NCBI RefSeq assembly: GCF_008386585.1
Contig: NZ_VUOB01000020.1
Coordinates: 1 to 64,000 of the forward strand
Direction of reading: 5' to 3'
From: Solihabitans fulvus
GTDB taxonomy: Bacteria > Actinomycetota > Actinomycetes > Mycobacteriales > Pseudonocardiaceae
DNA length: 64,000 nucleotides
Below are positions 52,526 to 63,848 of the stretch, piece after piece (position 1 is the first letter of the stretch; each line of letters opens with the position of its first letter). A model generated the notes under the pieces. The model saw only the letters and a program-made list of their open reading frames with translations. It did no database searches and was not told the origin of the DNA. The position numbers and the translations under genes are program-made.

Positions 52526-55500
52526 CACGTGTGCGCGGCCGGCCAGGAGTTCGCGGACTACCTCGGCCTCCGAGGTGTTCAGCTCGGTGAAGATCGTGAG
52601 CGCCTGCTCCCAGTGCTCGCGGGCGGCGGCGGGACGGCCGGTGTCCTGCTCGACGTGCGCGATGCCGTCGAGCGCGCGTCCCTCCTCGTGCCGGAAGTGC
52701 GCCCGGCGGGCCAGTTCCAGCGCGGCCCGGTGCCGGCTGGACGCCTCGGCGAGGTCGCCCGCGACGCGGTGGGTGCGGCCGAGGTCGTTGAGCACCTCGG
52801 TCTCGCCGCCCTGGTCGCCGATCTCCCGGTACAGGTCCAGCGCCTGCTGGTGGGACGCCAGCGCCTCGGCCAGCTCGCCGAGGTGCCGCCGGATCACCGC
52901 GATGAAGTTGATGGAGCTGGCCTCGCCCCTGCGGTCGCCGACCTCCCGCATCAACGCGAGCGACTGGCTGTGCTGCGCCAGCGCCTCGTCGTACCGGCCC
53001 TCGTCCTGGGCCAAGCTGCCCAGCCCGCTGCGCACGGCCGCCTGGCCGCGCCGGTCGCCGAGCTCCTGCCACATCTCCAGGCCGCGCAGGTAGTACTCGC
53101 GGGCGCGGTCGTTGCTACCGAGCTTCCACCACGCGATGCCGAGGTTCCCCAGCGTCAACGCCTGGCCGCGCCGGTCGCGCAGCTGCTGGTAGATCGCCAG
53201 CGACGCCTCGTAGCTCTCCCGCATCTCGTTGTGCCGGCCAAGCGGCTCGAACACGATGCCCAGGTTGTTGCGCGTCCTGGCCTCGCCGACGAGGTTGCCG
53301 GCCTTGCGGTAGAGCGGCAGCGCCGCCTCGTTGTGCTCCAACGCCTCCTCGTACCGGCCGGCGTGCCAGTGCGCCACCGCGAGGTTCGACAGCATCCGCG
53401 CCTCGCCGTGCGGGTCGCCGAGCGCCCGCGCGGCCGCCAGCCCGATCTGGTGGGTGTTCATCCAGTCGTTGACGTGGCCCCGGATGTAGAGGAACCGCCA
53501 CAGCACGTCCGCGAGCTGCCAGGCGTGCACCGGCGAGCCGTGTTCGGCCGCGTACCCGATCGCCGTGACGAGGTTCGCACGTTCGGTCTCCAGCCAGCCG
53601 ACGGCGTCCGCGTAGTCGCCGATGGGCGGCACGGCCGACGGCGGCGTGCCGATGGCCAGCGGGGTGTGGTGCTGGCCGGGCTGGATGGTGTCGGCGGCCA
53701 CGGCGGCGGTGTGCAGGTAGTAGTCGAGCAGCCGGTCGACGGCGGCGCGGCGCTCGTCGGTCGGCTCGTTGTCGTGCGCGGCCTGGCGCGTGTAGGCGCG
53801 GACCAGGTCGTGGAATCGGTAGCGGTCCAGCGCGCGCTGCTGGAGCAGGTGCATGTCGAGGAGCTCCTCCAGCAGCTCCTCGGCCTCCGCCCGGCCTGCG
53901 CCGATGATGGCCGCGGCGGCGGTGGTGTCGATGTCGGCGCCGGGCAGCAGGGCGAGCAGCTGGAACTGGTGTCGCTGCCGTTCGGTCAGCTGCTGGTAGG
54001 ACAGGGCGAGCGCGGCGCCGACGCCCCGGTCCCCGGTGTGCAGCTCGGCGAACCGGCGCTGCTCGTCGTGCAGCCGCCCGGCCAGGTAGCCGACCGTCCA
54101 GGTGGGCCGGTGCCGCAGCCTGGCCGCGGCGATCCGCACCGCGAGCGGCAGGTACCCGCACAGCCGCACGACGTCCTGCACGGCCTCGGGTTCGGCGGCG
54201 CTGCGCGCGTCGTTGACGACCTGCGCGAACAGCGAGGCCGCGTCGGAGGCCGGCAGCACGTCGATGGACAGCGCGTAGCTGTCGTCGATGCCGACCAGCC
54301 TGCGCCGGCTGGTGATCAGGGTGAGCGAGGTGCCGCTGCCCGGCAGCAGCGGCAGGACCTGCGCGGCGCTCGCCGCGTTGTCCAGTACGATCACGGCCCG
54401 CCGCCTGGCCAGCTCGGCCCGCCACAGCGCGGCGCGGTCGGCGGTCGACTTGGGGATCCGGTCCGCGTCGACGCCGAGGGCACGCAGCAGCGCGTCCAGC
54501 GCGGCGTCCGGTTCGAGGGCCTGCTGGCCGATGGTGTGCGCGTGCAGGTCGATGAACAGCTGCGCGTCGGGGTAACGGTCGGCGAGTCGGTGCGCGACGT
54601 GCACGGCCAGCGCCGTCTTGCCGATGCCGGCCATGCCGTCGATGGCCTCGATCACCACGGTGGTGTTGACGTCGTCCAGGTCGGTCGGCAGGGCCTCGAG
54701 CAGGTGTTGCAGCTCGGTCTCGCGGCCGGTGAAGTCGCCGAGGTCGCGGGGCAGGTCACGGCGGACCTCGGCGGCGGCCTCCCGCCGGGCCGGCGCGGGG
54801 CCGGCGGCGAGCGCGAGCGCGGGGTCGTTGCGCAGGATCTGCTGGTGCAGCTGCTGGAGTTCGGGGCCGGGGTCGGCGCCCAGCTCGTCGGCGAGGCGCC
54901 TGCGCGCCTGCTCGTAGCTCTCCAGCGCGGCGGCAGGCTGGCCGGAGCGGTACTGGGCGAGCATCAGCTGGGCGCGCAGCCGCTCCCTGGTCGGGTGGTC
55001 GGCCAGCAGCGGCCGCAGCTCGCTGATCGCCTCCGTGTGCAGGCCGAGGGCCAGTTTCGCCTCGATCAGCTCCTCGACGGCGTCGGTGCGCAGCTCGTCG
55101 AGCCGCATCCGGTGCTGGTGGGCAAGGCGGTCGATGATGTCGGCGAGCGCGGGGCCCCGCCACAGGGCCAGCGCCTCGGTGAGGCCGGCGTGCGCGGCGC
55201 GCGCGTCGCCGGCCCGCAGCGTGGCGCGGGCGGCGACCGTCGAGCGCTCGAACACGACGGTGTCGAGCTGGTCGGGGTCGATCCGCAGGAGATAGCCGGG
55301 GCCGCTGCGCTCGATCAGGTCCCGGTTGGCCTGCGTGGTCTCGGCGAGCTGGCCGCGCAGGCGGTAGATCAGCGAGTGCACCGCGGACACCGCGTTGACC
55401 GGCGGTTCCTCGCCCCACAGCAGCCACGCCAGCCGCTCGACCGGCAGCAGACGGTTGGCTTCCAGCAGCAGCGCGGCCAGCGCGGTCTGCCCCCGCGTGC

Positions 55501-55570
55501 CGGTGATCCGCACCGGCGTGTCGCCGTCGCGCACCTCCAGCGGCCCGAGCAGGCGGAAGGTCAGGCCCAT
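52514..55570 (-). CDS. AfsR/SARP-type regulator with NB-ARC and TPR domains
   Basis: About 1018 residues from ATG 55570 (TTG 55582 is an alternative). Domains in order: OmpR-like winged helix (FRLLGPLEVRDGDTPVRITG; residues about 1-95), BTAD (about 100-250, ending ADPGPELQQLHQQIL), NB-ARC ATPase with Walker A GMAGIGKTALAVH near residue 311 and LARRRAVIVLDNAASAAQVL as Walker B, and then about eight TPRs from residue 690 (repeated RDRRGQALTLGNLGIAWW-type units). AfsR-like proteins activate secondary metabolism genes. Last of a leftward group after cholesterol oxidase and a sigma factor. Its 3' end overlaps the pseudogene end by 12 bases. Confidence 0.93.
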   Translation of the reverse strand: MGLTFRLLGPLEVRDGDTPVRITGTRGQTALAALLLEANRLLPVERLAWLLWGEEPPVNAVSAVHSLIYRLRGQLAETTQANRDLIERSGPGYLLRIDPDQLDTVVFERSTVAARATLRAGDARAAHAGLTEALALWRGPALADIIDRLAHQHRMRLDELRTDAVEELIEAKLALGLHTEAISELRPLLADHPTRERLRAQLMLAQYRSGQPAAALESYEQARRRLADELGADPGPELQQLHQQILRNDPALALAAGPAPARREAAAEVRRDLPRDLGDFTGRETELQHLLEALPTDLDDVNTTVVIEAIDGMAGIGKTALAVHVAHRLADRYPDAQLFIDLHAHTIGQQALEPDAALDALLRALGVDADRIPKSTADRAALWRAELARRRAVIVLDNAASAAQVLPLLPGSGTSLTLITSRRRLVGIDDSYALSIDVLPASDAASLFAQVVNDARSAAEPEAVQDVVRLCGYLPLAVRIAAARLRHRPTWTVGYLAGRLHDEQRRFAELHTGDRGVGAALALSYQQLTERQRHQFQLLALLPGADIDTTAAAAIIGAGRAEAEELLEELLDMHLLQQRALDRYRFHDLVRAYTRQAAHDNEPTDERRAAVDRLLDYYLHTAAVAADTIQPGQHHTPLAIGTPPSAVPPIGDYADAVGWLETERANLVTAIGYAAEHGSPVHAWQLADVLWRFLYIRGHVNDWMNTHQIGLAAARALGDPHGEARMLSNLAVAHWHAGRYEEALEHNEAALPLYRKAGNLVGEARTRNNLGIVFEPLGRHNEMRESYEASLAIYQQLRDRRGQALTLGNLGIAWWKLGSNDRAREYYLRGLEMWQELGDRRGQAAVRSGLGSLAQDEGRYDEALAQHSQSLALMREVGDRRGEASSINFIAVIRRHLGELAEALASHQQALDLYREIGDQGGETEVLNDLGRTHRVAGDLAEASSRHRAALELARRAHFRHEEGRALDGIAHVEQDTGRPAAAREHWEQALTIFTELNTSEAEVVRELLAGRAHVSGC

Positions 55571-55700
55571 GGCGGCCGTCAACGGACGGTCGCGGTGCGA
55601 CCAGTGGGTAGGTGAGTGTTCGTCACGGCGCGCGCAGGAGTGGCCACGGCATGCAGATTACCGATGGGCAGGAATGCGCGCGTCTGCCTGTTGGCGGTGG

Positions 55701-56198
55701 TCAGGCCGGACGCTTGTCCCGAAGCAGGCGGGAGAGCGTGGCCACGCCGCGCGAGCAGCTGGACTTCACGGTGCCGATCCCGACGCCCATCACGTCGGCC
55801 GCCTCGCGTTCGCTGAGATCGGCGTAGTACCGCAGCACGATCGCCTCGCACTGCCGGCGGGGCAGGGCGGCCAGGGCGTCGCGCAGGACCGCGCGGTTCA
55901 GCACGGTGTCCGTCTGGTCCTGCTCGCGGCCCTGCGTGGTGAGCAGGTGCTGGTACCGCTGCGCCACCTGCTGCCGGCGCAGCACCGATCTGGCCTGGTT
56001 GATCACGCAGACCCGCAGGTAGGCGGGCATGGAGGCGCCGACGCGCAGCGTCCTGCGCCGCCGGAACACCTGGACGAACGCGCTGTGCACGGCGTCCTCG
56101 GCGGCGTTGTGCTCCCAGACCCATCTGGTGGCCAGCCGCACCAGCGCCGGGTACTGCGTGCGGTACAGCTCGGTGAGATCTCGCTCGACGTCGCCCAC
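55701..56198 (-). CDS. SigE-family ECF-type RNA polymerase sigma factor
   Basis: 165 residues from GTG 56198. Region 2 includes LVRLATRWVWEHNAAEDAVHSAFVQVFRRRRTL, with R-x-A-x2-PAYLRVCVINQARSVLRR after it. Region 4 is ALAALPRRQCEAIVLRYYADLSEREAADVMGVGIGTVKSSCSRG, the sigma-70 region 4.2 helix-turn-helix of the actinobacterial SigE family. It is 45 bases downstream of the cholesterol oxidase gene on the same strand, so co-transcription is likely. No anti-sigma gene is adjacent. Its start lacks a strong ribosome binding site. Confidence 0.9.
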   Translation of the reverse strand: MGDVERDLTELYRTQYPALVRLATRWVWEHNAAEDAVHSAFVQVFRRRRTLRVGASMPAYLRVCVINQARSVLRRQQVAQRYQHLLTTQGREQDQTDTVLNRAVLRDALAALPRRQCEAIVLRYYADLSEREAADVMGVGIGTVKSSCSRGVATLSRLLRDKRPA

Positions 56199-56242
56199 AT
56201 CTGGTTCTTGTCCCGGGAGGTCGGGACCGTTCTTGGGAGTTC

Positions 56243-57922
<1,680 letters not shown>

Positions 57923-58028
57923 TCAGTGGCAAGGAAAATCTCTGATCAGGTGAACGGCGCTTCGTGGTTGTTCGAACTGCCTTGCCTTACCGGCCTCCAG
58001 CCCAACCAAGCGCACGTTTGGGCACGGG

Positions 58029-58526
58029 TCAGCCCGCTGCGGCCCGCTGGCGGCGCAGCTCCAGGTACTCCCTGATCACCATCACGATGATCGCGATGTC
58101 GATGGCGGCGAAGATGGGCAGCGCGATCGAGTTCGTGTGCACCGCGCGAACCAGCTCGTAGACCACGAACGCGCCGAGCACCACGACGGCGACCGGGTAC
58201 GCCGGCATGATCTTGCGCAATAGGGCGATCACCAACAGGATCTTGATCACCGCGTGCAGCAGCAGGTAGGTGATGGCGAACGTTCGCGAGCTGCCGTCGG
58301 CGAAGTTGTGCGCCGCCTCCTGGAGGTGCTTGGACAGCGTGCCGGCCGGGTCGCCGAGCAGGTCCCTGGTGACGATGCTGTTGGCCAGCCCGGTGATCAC
58401 CCTCGGCGGCAGGAATATCAGCACGACGCCGAGCACGAGTTGGATCAGGCCGTCCAACCCCTTGATCGCGACGGCCACCCGAAACAGCTTGTCCGTGGTC
58501 GTCAGCTTCTCGCTCGACTCGGTCAT
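58029..58526 (-). CDS. DUF2127 family membrane protein
   Basis: 165 residues with four membrane segments: LFRVAVAIKGLDGLIQLVLG into LGVVLIFLPP, the ITYLLLHAVIKILLVIALLR segment, YPVAVVVLGAFVVYELVRAV, and LPIFAAIDIAIIVMVIREYL. The conserved K-G-D and H-K charged residues inside membrane segments (AIKGLDG, LLHAVIK) are the DUF2127 signature. Function unknown. It lies between choA and hrpB with its own upstream gap. Confidence 0.85.
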   Translation of the reverse strand: MTESSEKLTTTDKLFRVAVAIKGLDGLIQLVLGVVLIFLPPRVITGLANSIVTRDLLGDPAGTLSKHLQEAAHNFADGSSRTFAITYLLLHAVIKILLVIALLRKIMPAYPVAVVVLGAFVVYELVRAVHTNSIALPIFAAIDIAIIVMVIREYLELRRQRAAAG

Positions 58527-58588
58527 GGCTCTTTCTACCGCAGCTCAGCCGCGTGCACCGCAGTTCGCCGAACATCCGCCGCGGCGAG

Positions 58589-60991
58589 TCACCCGGGGTG
58601 CTCCGGCCAGGAGTGCTTGGGGTAGCGGCCCCGCAGCTCCGCCCTGACCTGCGGATAGCCGGTGCGCCAGAAGGACGCCAGGTCGCCGGTCACCGCGGCG
58701 GGCCGGCCGGCGGGGGAGAGCAGGTGCAGCACCAGCGGCACCCGGCCGTCGGCGATCCTCGGCGTGTCGGTCCAGCCGAACGCCTGCTGCACCCGCACTG
58801 GCAGCACCGGCTCGTCGGCGGAGTAGTCCACCCGGAGCTGGCCGCCGGACGGCACGGCGACCCGGTCGGGCGCCAGCTCGTCCAGCCGCGTCGCCGCGGG
58901 CCACGGCAGCAGCCCACGCAGCGCCTGCCCCGCCTCGATCCGTTCGAGGTCGGCCCGCCGCCGCGCGCCGGACAGCGGACCGGCCAGCCAGGTGTCCACG
59001 TCGGCGAGCAGTGACTCGTCGTCCACCGGAGGCCACGGCGCGCCGAACACCCGGTGCAGGAACGCCATCCGCTGCCGCAGCCGCGCCGCGTCGGTGCTCC
59101 AGCGCAGCAGGCCGATCCCCTCGGCGCGCAGGCCGGCGACCAGCGCCGCGCGCACGGCCGTCGAGTCCGGTGTGGACAGTCGCCGCTCGCTCAACGTGAT
59201 CGCGCCGAGCCTGCGCACCCGGTTGGCCGTCACGTCCCCGCCCGACCAGCGCACCTCGTCCACCGTGGACAGCAGCGGCTCGGCCACCCGAACGGCCAGC
59301 CGCTCGTCGGCCCTTGCGGCCAACCGGATCCGCCCGTGGCTGCGGCCGGGCTCCCGGTCCGCCACGGCGACGGCGAGCCACTCCGCGTCGCCGAGCCCAC
59401 TGCCCGGCGGCAGCTCCGCCGCCGTGCCGCCTGCCATCAGATACACCGGCGAACCGGCCGCCCGACGCCTGGCCAGCCGCTCGGGATGCGCCAGCGCCAC
59501 GACCAGCGCGGGATCGGCTGCGCCGGAACCCGATCCGTCGACCAGCGCGGCGAGCCGGCGCGACTCCCGCTGCCACCGGCGGGTCGCGTCGGTGCCGGCC
59601 GAACGCAGCCGGCCCAGCTCCACGTCCAGCGCGGTGCCCGAGGCGAGCCCGTCGTCGTCCAGCAGCGCGACCACCTCGGCCGCGGCCCGCGCGCCGACCT
59701 CGGCCGCGCCGTCCAGCAGCGCCCTGGCCAGCCGGGGATGCAGGCCGAGCGCCGACATCCTGCGGCCGCGCTCGGTGACCCGCTCGTCCCGGTCCAGCGC
59801 GCCCAACGCCGACAGCACCGCGCGCCCCGCCCGCAGCGCCCCGGCGGGCGGCGCGTCCCACCAGCCGAGCCCGTCGCCGTCCGGCGTGCCCCAGCAGGCG
59901 AGTTCCAGCGCGAGCCTGGTCAGGTCGGCGGTGCGGATCTCGGGTTCCGGGTAGCGCGGCAGCGTGCTCTGCTCGTGCTCCGGCCAGCACCGGTACACCC
60001 GCCCGGCGGCCTCGCGCCCGGCCCGGCCCGCGCGCTGCTCAGCCACCGCGGCCGACACCCGCACGGTGACCAGCCCGGCCAACCCCCTGCGGTGGTCGAC
60101 CCTGGACACCCTGGCGAGCCCGGCGTCGACGACCGCGCGGACCCCTGGCACGGTCAGGCTGGACTCGGCGACGGCGGTGGACAGCACGACCCGCCGCCGG
60201 GCGCCCTCGCGCAGCGCCGCGTCCTGCGCCGAGGCGGCCAGCCTGCCGTGCAGGGGCAGCACGTCCACGCCTTCGAGGCCGGCGAGCAGCGAGCCGACCC
60301 GACGGATCTCCCCGGCGCCTGGGAGAAACGCCAACACGTCACCGTCCACTTCGGACAGTGCGAGACGGATCGCGCGCGCCACGCACGCCTCGGCCCGCTC
60401 GCCGCGCACCGGCGGCACGTACCGGACGTCGACCGGAAAGGTGCGGGTGTGCGCGCGCAGCACCGGCGCGTCCTCGAGCAGGTCGGCCAGCCGCTCGGCC
60501 GCCACGGTCGCCGAGGTGGCCAGCAGCCGCAGGTCCGGCCGGAGCCCGGCGCGCGCGTCCAGCAGCAGCGCGAGCAGCAGGTCCGCGTCGAGGTGCCGCT
60601 CGTGGCACTCGTCCAGCAGCACGGTCCCCACCCCGGCGAGTTCGGGGTCGGTCTGCAACCGGCGCACCAGCAGCCCGGAGGTGACCACCTCGACGCGGGT
60701 GGCCGCCGAGGTCTTCCGGTCGCCGCGCACCGCGTAGCCGACGGTCCGCCCGACGGGCTCGCCGAGCAGCGCCGCCATCCTGGCCGCCGCGGCCCGCGCG
60801 GCGAGCCGCCTCGGCTCGGCGACGATCACCTTGCCCGCGTCGGCGGCGGCGATGGCGAGCGGCACGAGCGTCGTCTTGCCGGTGCCCGGCGGCGCGACCA
60901 GCACGGCGGTGCCGTGCGCCCGCAGCGCCGCGACGACGTCGTCGAGCACCGCACGCACCGGGAGGTCGGGGAGGTCCGCTGGCAGCCGCAC
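58589..60991 (-). CDS. hrpB: ATP-dependent helicase HrpB
   Basis: 800 residues from GTG 60991. DEAH/RHA helicase. Motif I VAPPGTGKTTLVPLAIA near residue 40, motif II LLDECHERHLDADLLLALLL, motif III ATSATVAAERL, and motif VI EQRAGRAGREAAGRVYRCW. The HrpB C-terminal extension ends LASFWRTGYPQVRAELRGRYPKHSWPEH, the family's typical closing motif. RNA or DNA substrate not established. It is divergent from the GNAT gene. Confidence 0.95.
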   Translation of the reverse strand: MRLPADLPDLPVRAVLDDVVAALRAHGTAVLVAPPGTGKTTLVPLAIAAADAGKVIVAEPRRLAARAAAARMAALLGEPVGRTVGYAVRGDRKTSAATRVEVVTSGLLVRRLQTDPELAGVGTVLLDECHERHLDADLLLALLLDARAGLRPDLRLLATSATVAAERLADLLEDAPVLRAHTRTFPVDVRYVPPVRGERAEACVARAIRLALSEVDGDVLAFLPGAGEIRRVGSLLAGLEGVDVLPLHGRLAASAQDAALREGARRRVVLSTAVAESSLTVPGVRAVVDAGLARVSRVDHRRGLAGLVTVRVSAAVAEQRAGRAGREAAGRVYRCWPEHEQSTLPRYPEPEIRTADLTRLALELACWGTPDGDGLGWWDAPPAGALRAGRAVLSALGALDRDERVTERGRRMSALGLHPRLARALLDGAAEVGARAAAEVVALLDDDGLASGTALDVELGRLRSAGTDATRRWQRESRRLAALVDGSGSGAADPALVVALAHPERLARRRAAGSPVYLMAGGTAAELPPGSGLGDAEWLAVAVADREPGRSHGRIRLAARADERLAVRVAEPLLSTVDEVRWSGGDVTANRVRRLGAITLSERRLSTPDSTAVRAALVAGLRAEGIGLLRWSTDAARLRQRMAFLHRVFGAPWPPVDDESLLADVDTWLAGPLSGARRRADLERIEAGQALRGLLPWPAATRLDELAPDRVAVPSGGQLRVDYSADEPVLPVRVQQAFGWTDTPRIADGRVPLVLHLLSPAGRPAAVTGDLASFWRTGYPQVRAELRGRYPKHSWPEHPG

Positions 60992-61043
60992 GATGGGTCA
61001 GTCTGCCCGGGTCGCAGGCGCGCGACGTGCGAGGCTGGGATCC

Positions 61044-61883
61044 GTGGTTGATCCGCTGCGCGATCCCGATGACCCGGAACTGCTCGACCCGCACCAGGAA
61101 CGCGACCTGGCCGGTCTGGTCGAGGCGGCGCGGGTGGCCTCCGGCGCGGTGCGGTACGGGAAGGTCGGCCGCGTCGGCTGCGCCACGGTGGTGGTCAACC
61201 GCGACAACCCGCTGCCGACCGGCAACCACGCGTGCGCGCTCTACGGCTCGTCCGCCGAGGTCGCCGGCACGCTGCTGAGGCTCGAACGGACCTTCGCCGA
61301 CATCGGCCGCGCCGAGGCCGTCGTGTTCGCCTCGCCGACCACTGTCGCGGAGATCGAGGGGATCGCCGACGACGCCGGGTGGCACGCGATCGAGGAGTCC
61401 GTCGTGGTCGTGCACCGGGGTGGGACTGTCGACGTGTCCGAGGTCACGGTTCGGCCGGCGCGGGACGAGGACCTGCCCGGGGTCGCCGCGTTGTTGGCCG
61501 ACGAGCTCGGGCTGCCGATGGAGGGCACCGGGCGGCTGGTGCGGCATCTCGGCCAGCGCCTCGACGACCCGAGGTGTGTGTTGCTGGTCACTGACGACCC
61601 CGACCCTGGAGCGCGCCGGCTGCTCGGCTTCGCGGCCGGTTTCACCGAGCGCGGCGTCGGGCTGGTCGAGCAGCTGGTGGTGCGGCCGGCCAGACGCCGA
61701 AGGGGCCTTGGCGGCGCGTTGGCGGCCCGCGCGGTCGCGACGCTGCGGTCGGCGGGCGCGCTGCTGGTGGCCGCGCAGGTCGAGGAGGGCGGGGCCGGGG
61801 ACCGGTTCGCGGAGGCGTGCGGGTTCGTGACGGGCTACCCCGTGACGGCCTACGTCCGCAGGGTGGATGAGCTGCTGGATTGA
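61044..61883 (+). CDS. GNAT-family N-acetyltransferase
   Basis: 279 residues from GTG 61044 (MVDPLRDPDDPELLDP). The C-terminal GNAT core has LVEQLVVRPARRRRGLGGALAARAV (motif A with the acetyl-CoA loop RRRGLGGA) and GDRFAEACGFVTGYPVTAYV (motif B). The N-terminal 110 residues are a divergent second fold, as in tandem GNATs. Substrate unknown. The downstream MFS gene starts 62 bases after its stop and may be co-transcribed. Confidence 0.82.
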   Translation: MVDPLRDPDDPELLDPHQERDLAGLVEAARVASGAVRYGKVGRVGCATVVVNRDNPLPTGNHACALYGSSAEVAGTLLRLERTFADIGRAEAVVFASPTTVAEIEGIADDAGWHAIEESVVVVHRGGTVDVSEVTVRPARDEDLPGVAALLADELGLPMEGTGRLVRHLGQRLDDPRCVLLVTDDPDPGARRLLGFAAGFTERGVGLVEQLVVRPARRRRGLGGALAARAVATLRSAGALLVAAQVEEGGAGDRFAEACGFVTGYPVTAYVRRVDELLD

Positions 61884-61945
61884 GATTTCACCCGATTGGG
61901 TTTATATCCTTAGCGCAGCTAAGTGCGCCGAGGAGGCAACCCGTC

Positions 61946-63211
61946 GTGGAGACCGTAGAGAACCGCCCACGACTGCCCAACGAGGTGTGGGTCCTGGTCG
62001 CCGCGAGCTTCATCATCGCGATCGGGTTCGGCATCGTCGCGCCCGTGCTGCCCAACTTCGCGGCCAGCTTCAACGTCGGCAACACCGCCGCCTCGCTCGT
62101 GGTCAGCGCGTTCGCCTTCGTGCGGCTCGCCTTCGCGCCGGTCAGCGGCCGGCTGGTCGCCCGCCTCGGCGAACCCCCGGTGTACCTGGTCGGCATCCTC
62201 ATCGTCGCCATCGGCACCGGCGCGTGCGGCTTCGCCACCGGCTACTGGCAGCTGCTGCTGTTCCGCTCGCTCGCCGGCGTCGGCTCCACCATGTTCACGG
62301 TGTCCGCCGTCGGCCTGCTCATCCGGCTCACCCCGCCCGAGCTGCGCGCCCGCGCGTCCGGCGTGTGGGCCACCAGCTTCCTGCTCGGCAACATCGCCGG
62401 CCCGATCCTCGGCGGCGCGCTGGTCGGCCTCTCGCTGCGCGCGCCCTTCGAGATCTACGCCGTCGCGCTGGTCATCGCCGTCCTGGTGGCCTGGCTGTTC
62501 CTGCGCCGGTCCACCCTCGCCACCGAGATCCAGCACAGCGAACAGCCCGCCATCACCGTCGGCGAGGCGCTGCGCACCGGCGCCTACCGGGCCGCGCTCG
62601 CGTCCAGCTTCGCCAACGGCTGGGCCGTGTACGGCGTGCGGATCTCGCTGATCCCGCTGTTCGTCAGCCAGGCGCTGCACCAGGGCCCCGGGGTGGCCGG
62701 GCTGTCCCTGTCGGTGTTCGCCGGCGGCAACGCGGCCGTGCTGCTCATCTCCGGCAGGCTCGCCGACTCGCTCGGCCGCCGCCCGCTGGCGCTCGCCGGC
62801 CTCGGCGTCGCCGCCGTCGGCACCGTCTGGATCGGGTTCACCACCTCGGAACCGACCTTCCTGGCCGCCTCGCTGGTCGCCGGGATCGGGGCCGGCCTGC
62901 TCAACCCGGCGCAGACCGCCGTGGTCGCCGACGTCGTCGGAGCCAAGGGGCGCGGCGGACCCGTGCTCGCCGCGTTCCAGATGGCCGCCGACCTCGGCGC
63001 GATCATCGGCCCGCTCGCCGCTGGCCTGCTCGCCGACCGGATCTCCTACCAGGCGGCCTTCGCCGTGACCGGCTCCATGGCGGTGCTCGCGCTGCTCGTC
63101 TGGCTCCCCGCGCCGGAGACCAGGCCGGAGCGCGAGCCGGAGACCAAACCGGAGCGCGAGCCAGAACCCGCCACCCCCGTGTTGGATTCCTCACCCCGAT
63201 CGGGGACATGA
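61946..63211 (+). CDS. MFS transporter (12-segment type)
   Basis: 421 residues from GTG 61946, chosen because AGGAGG lies 10 bases upstream. Twelve membrane segments starting EVWVLVAASFIIAIGFGIVA. Motif A is diverged (SGRLVARLGEPPVYLVG). The C-terminal tail has repeated REPE/TKPE units (RPEREPETKPEREPEPA). An exporter of small molecules is likely, substrate unknown. The short AT-rich patch before it (61900-61925) may hold a promoter. Confidence 0.88.
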   Translation: METVENRPRLPNEVWVLVAASFIIAIGFGIVAPVLPNFAASFNVGNTAASLVVSAFAFVRLAFAPVSGRLVARLGEPPVYLVGILIVAIGTGACGFATGYWQLLLFRSLAGVGSTMFTVSAVGLLIRLTPPELRARASGVWATSFLLGNIAGPILGGALVGLSLRAPFEIYAVALVIAVLVAWLFLRRSTLATEIQHSEQPAITVGEALRTGAYRAALASSFANGWAVYGVRISLIPLFVSQALHQGPGVAGLSLSVFAGGNAAVLLISGRLADSLGRRPLALAGLGVAAVGTVWIGFTTSEPTFLAASLVAGIGAGLLNPAQTAVVADVVGAKGRGGPVLAAFQMAADLGAIIGPLAAGLLADRISYQAAFAVTGSMAVLALLVWLPAPETRPEREPETKPEREPEPATPVLDSSPRSGT

Positions 63212-63271
63212 CCCCTGGTCAGGTGCGTGGCTCTCAGCGTCCACTCAGCAACCCTCGGTACGCTCCCGGAC

Positions 63272-63790
63272 GTGGCTCGACCTTCGGCCAAGTGGCCTGA
63301 CGTTGTCGGCATCCTGGTGCGCCTCGGTCTCGCGGCGGTCTGGTTGATCTCCGGTGGCGTCAAGGCCGCCAACCCCAACCAGAGCTATCTGGCGGTGCAG
63401 GCCTACGACGTGTTGCCGGCCGGCATGGTCGGCTTCGTGGCGGCGGCGCTGCCGTTCGTCGAACTGGCACTGGGCGTGCTGCTCCTGGTGGGCTTCGGCA
63501 CCCGGCTGGTCGCCGTGCTGTCGGCGGTGCTGCTGCTGGCCTTCATCGCCGGCGTGGCGCAGTCGTGGGCCCGAGGGTTGGCGATCGACTGCGGCTGCTT
63601 CGGCGGCGGCGGGCAGGTCGCCTCGGGTGCCACCCAGTACCCGCAGGAGATCGCGCGGGACATCGGCTTCCTGGTGCTCGCCGGGTGGCTGATCGTCCGG
63701 CCGAGGACACTGCTGTCCCTCGACGGCCTGCTCGGCATCGGGCGGCGCGACGAGGAGCCCGGGGGCGACCCGGTCGGCGAAACCGGCTGA
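63272..63790 (+). CDS. MauE/DoxX-type membrane protein
   Basis: 172 residues from GTG 63272 (MARPSAKWPDVVGILV); GTG 63227 is the alternative. Four membrane segments, beginning GILVRLGLAAVWLISGGVKA. LAIDCGCFGGGGQV holds the CGCFG cysteine pair typical of MauE-like proteins, which supply or handle disulfide or thiol reducing equivalents in the membrane. It directly precedes a DsbA-like gene, which supports a redox role for the pair in extracytoplasmic disulfide chemistry. Confidence 0.87.
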   Translation: MARPSAKWPDVVGILVRLGLAAVWLISGGVKAANPNQSYLAVQAYDVLPAGMVGFVAAALPFVELALGVLLLVGFGTRLVAVLSAVLLLAFIAGVAQSWARGLAIDCGCFGGGGQVASGATQYPQEIARDIGFLVLAGWLIVRPRTLLSLDGLLGIGRRDEEPGGDPVGETG

Positions 63791-63848
63791 GTCGAATCAC
63801 TGGAACGAGGCCGGCGACGCCGGCGGAGTGCGTGGGAGGACCTGAGAA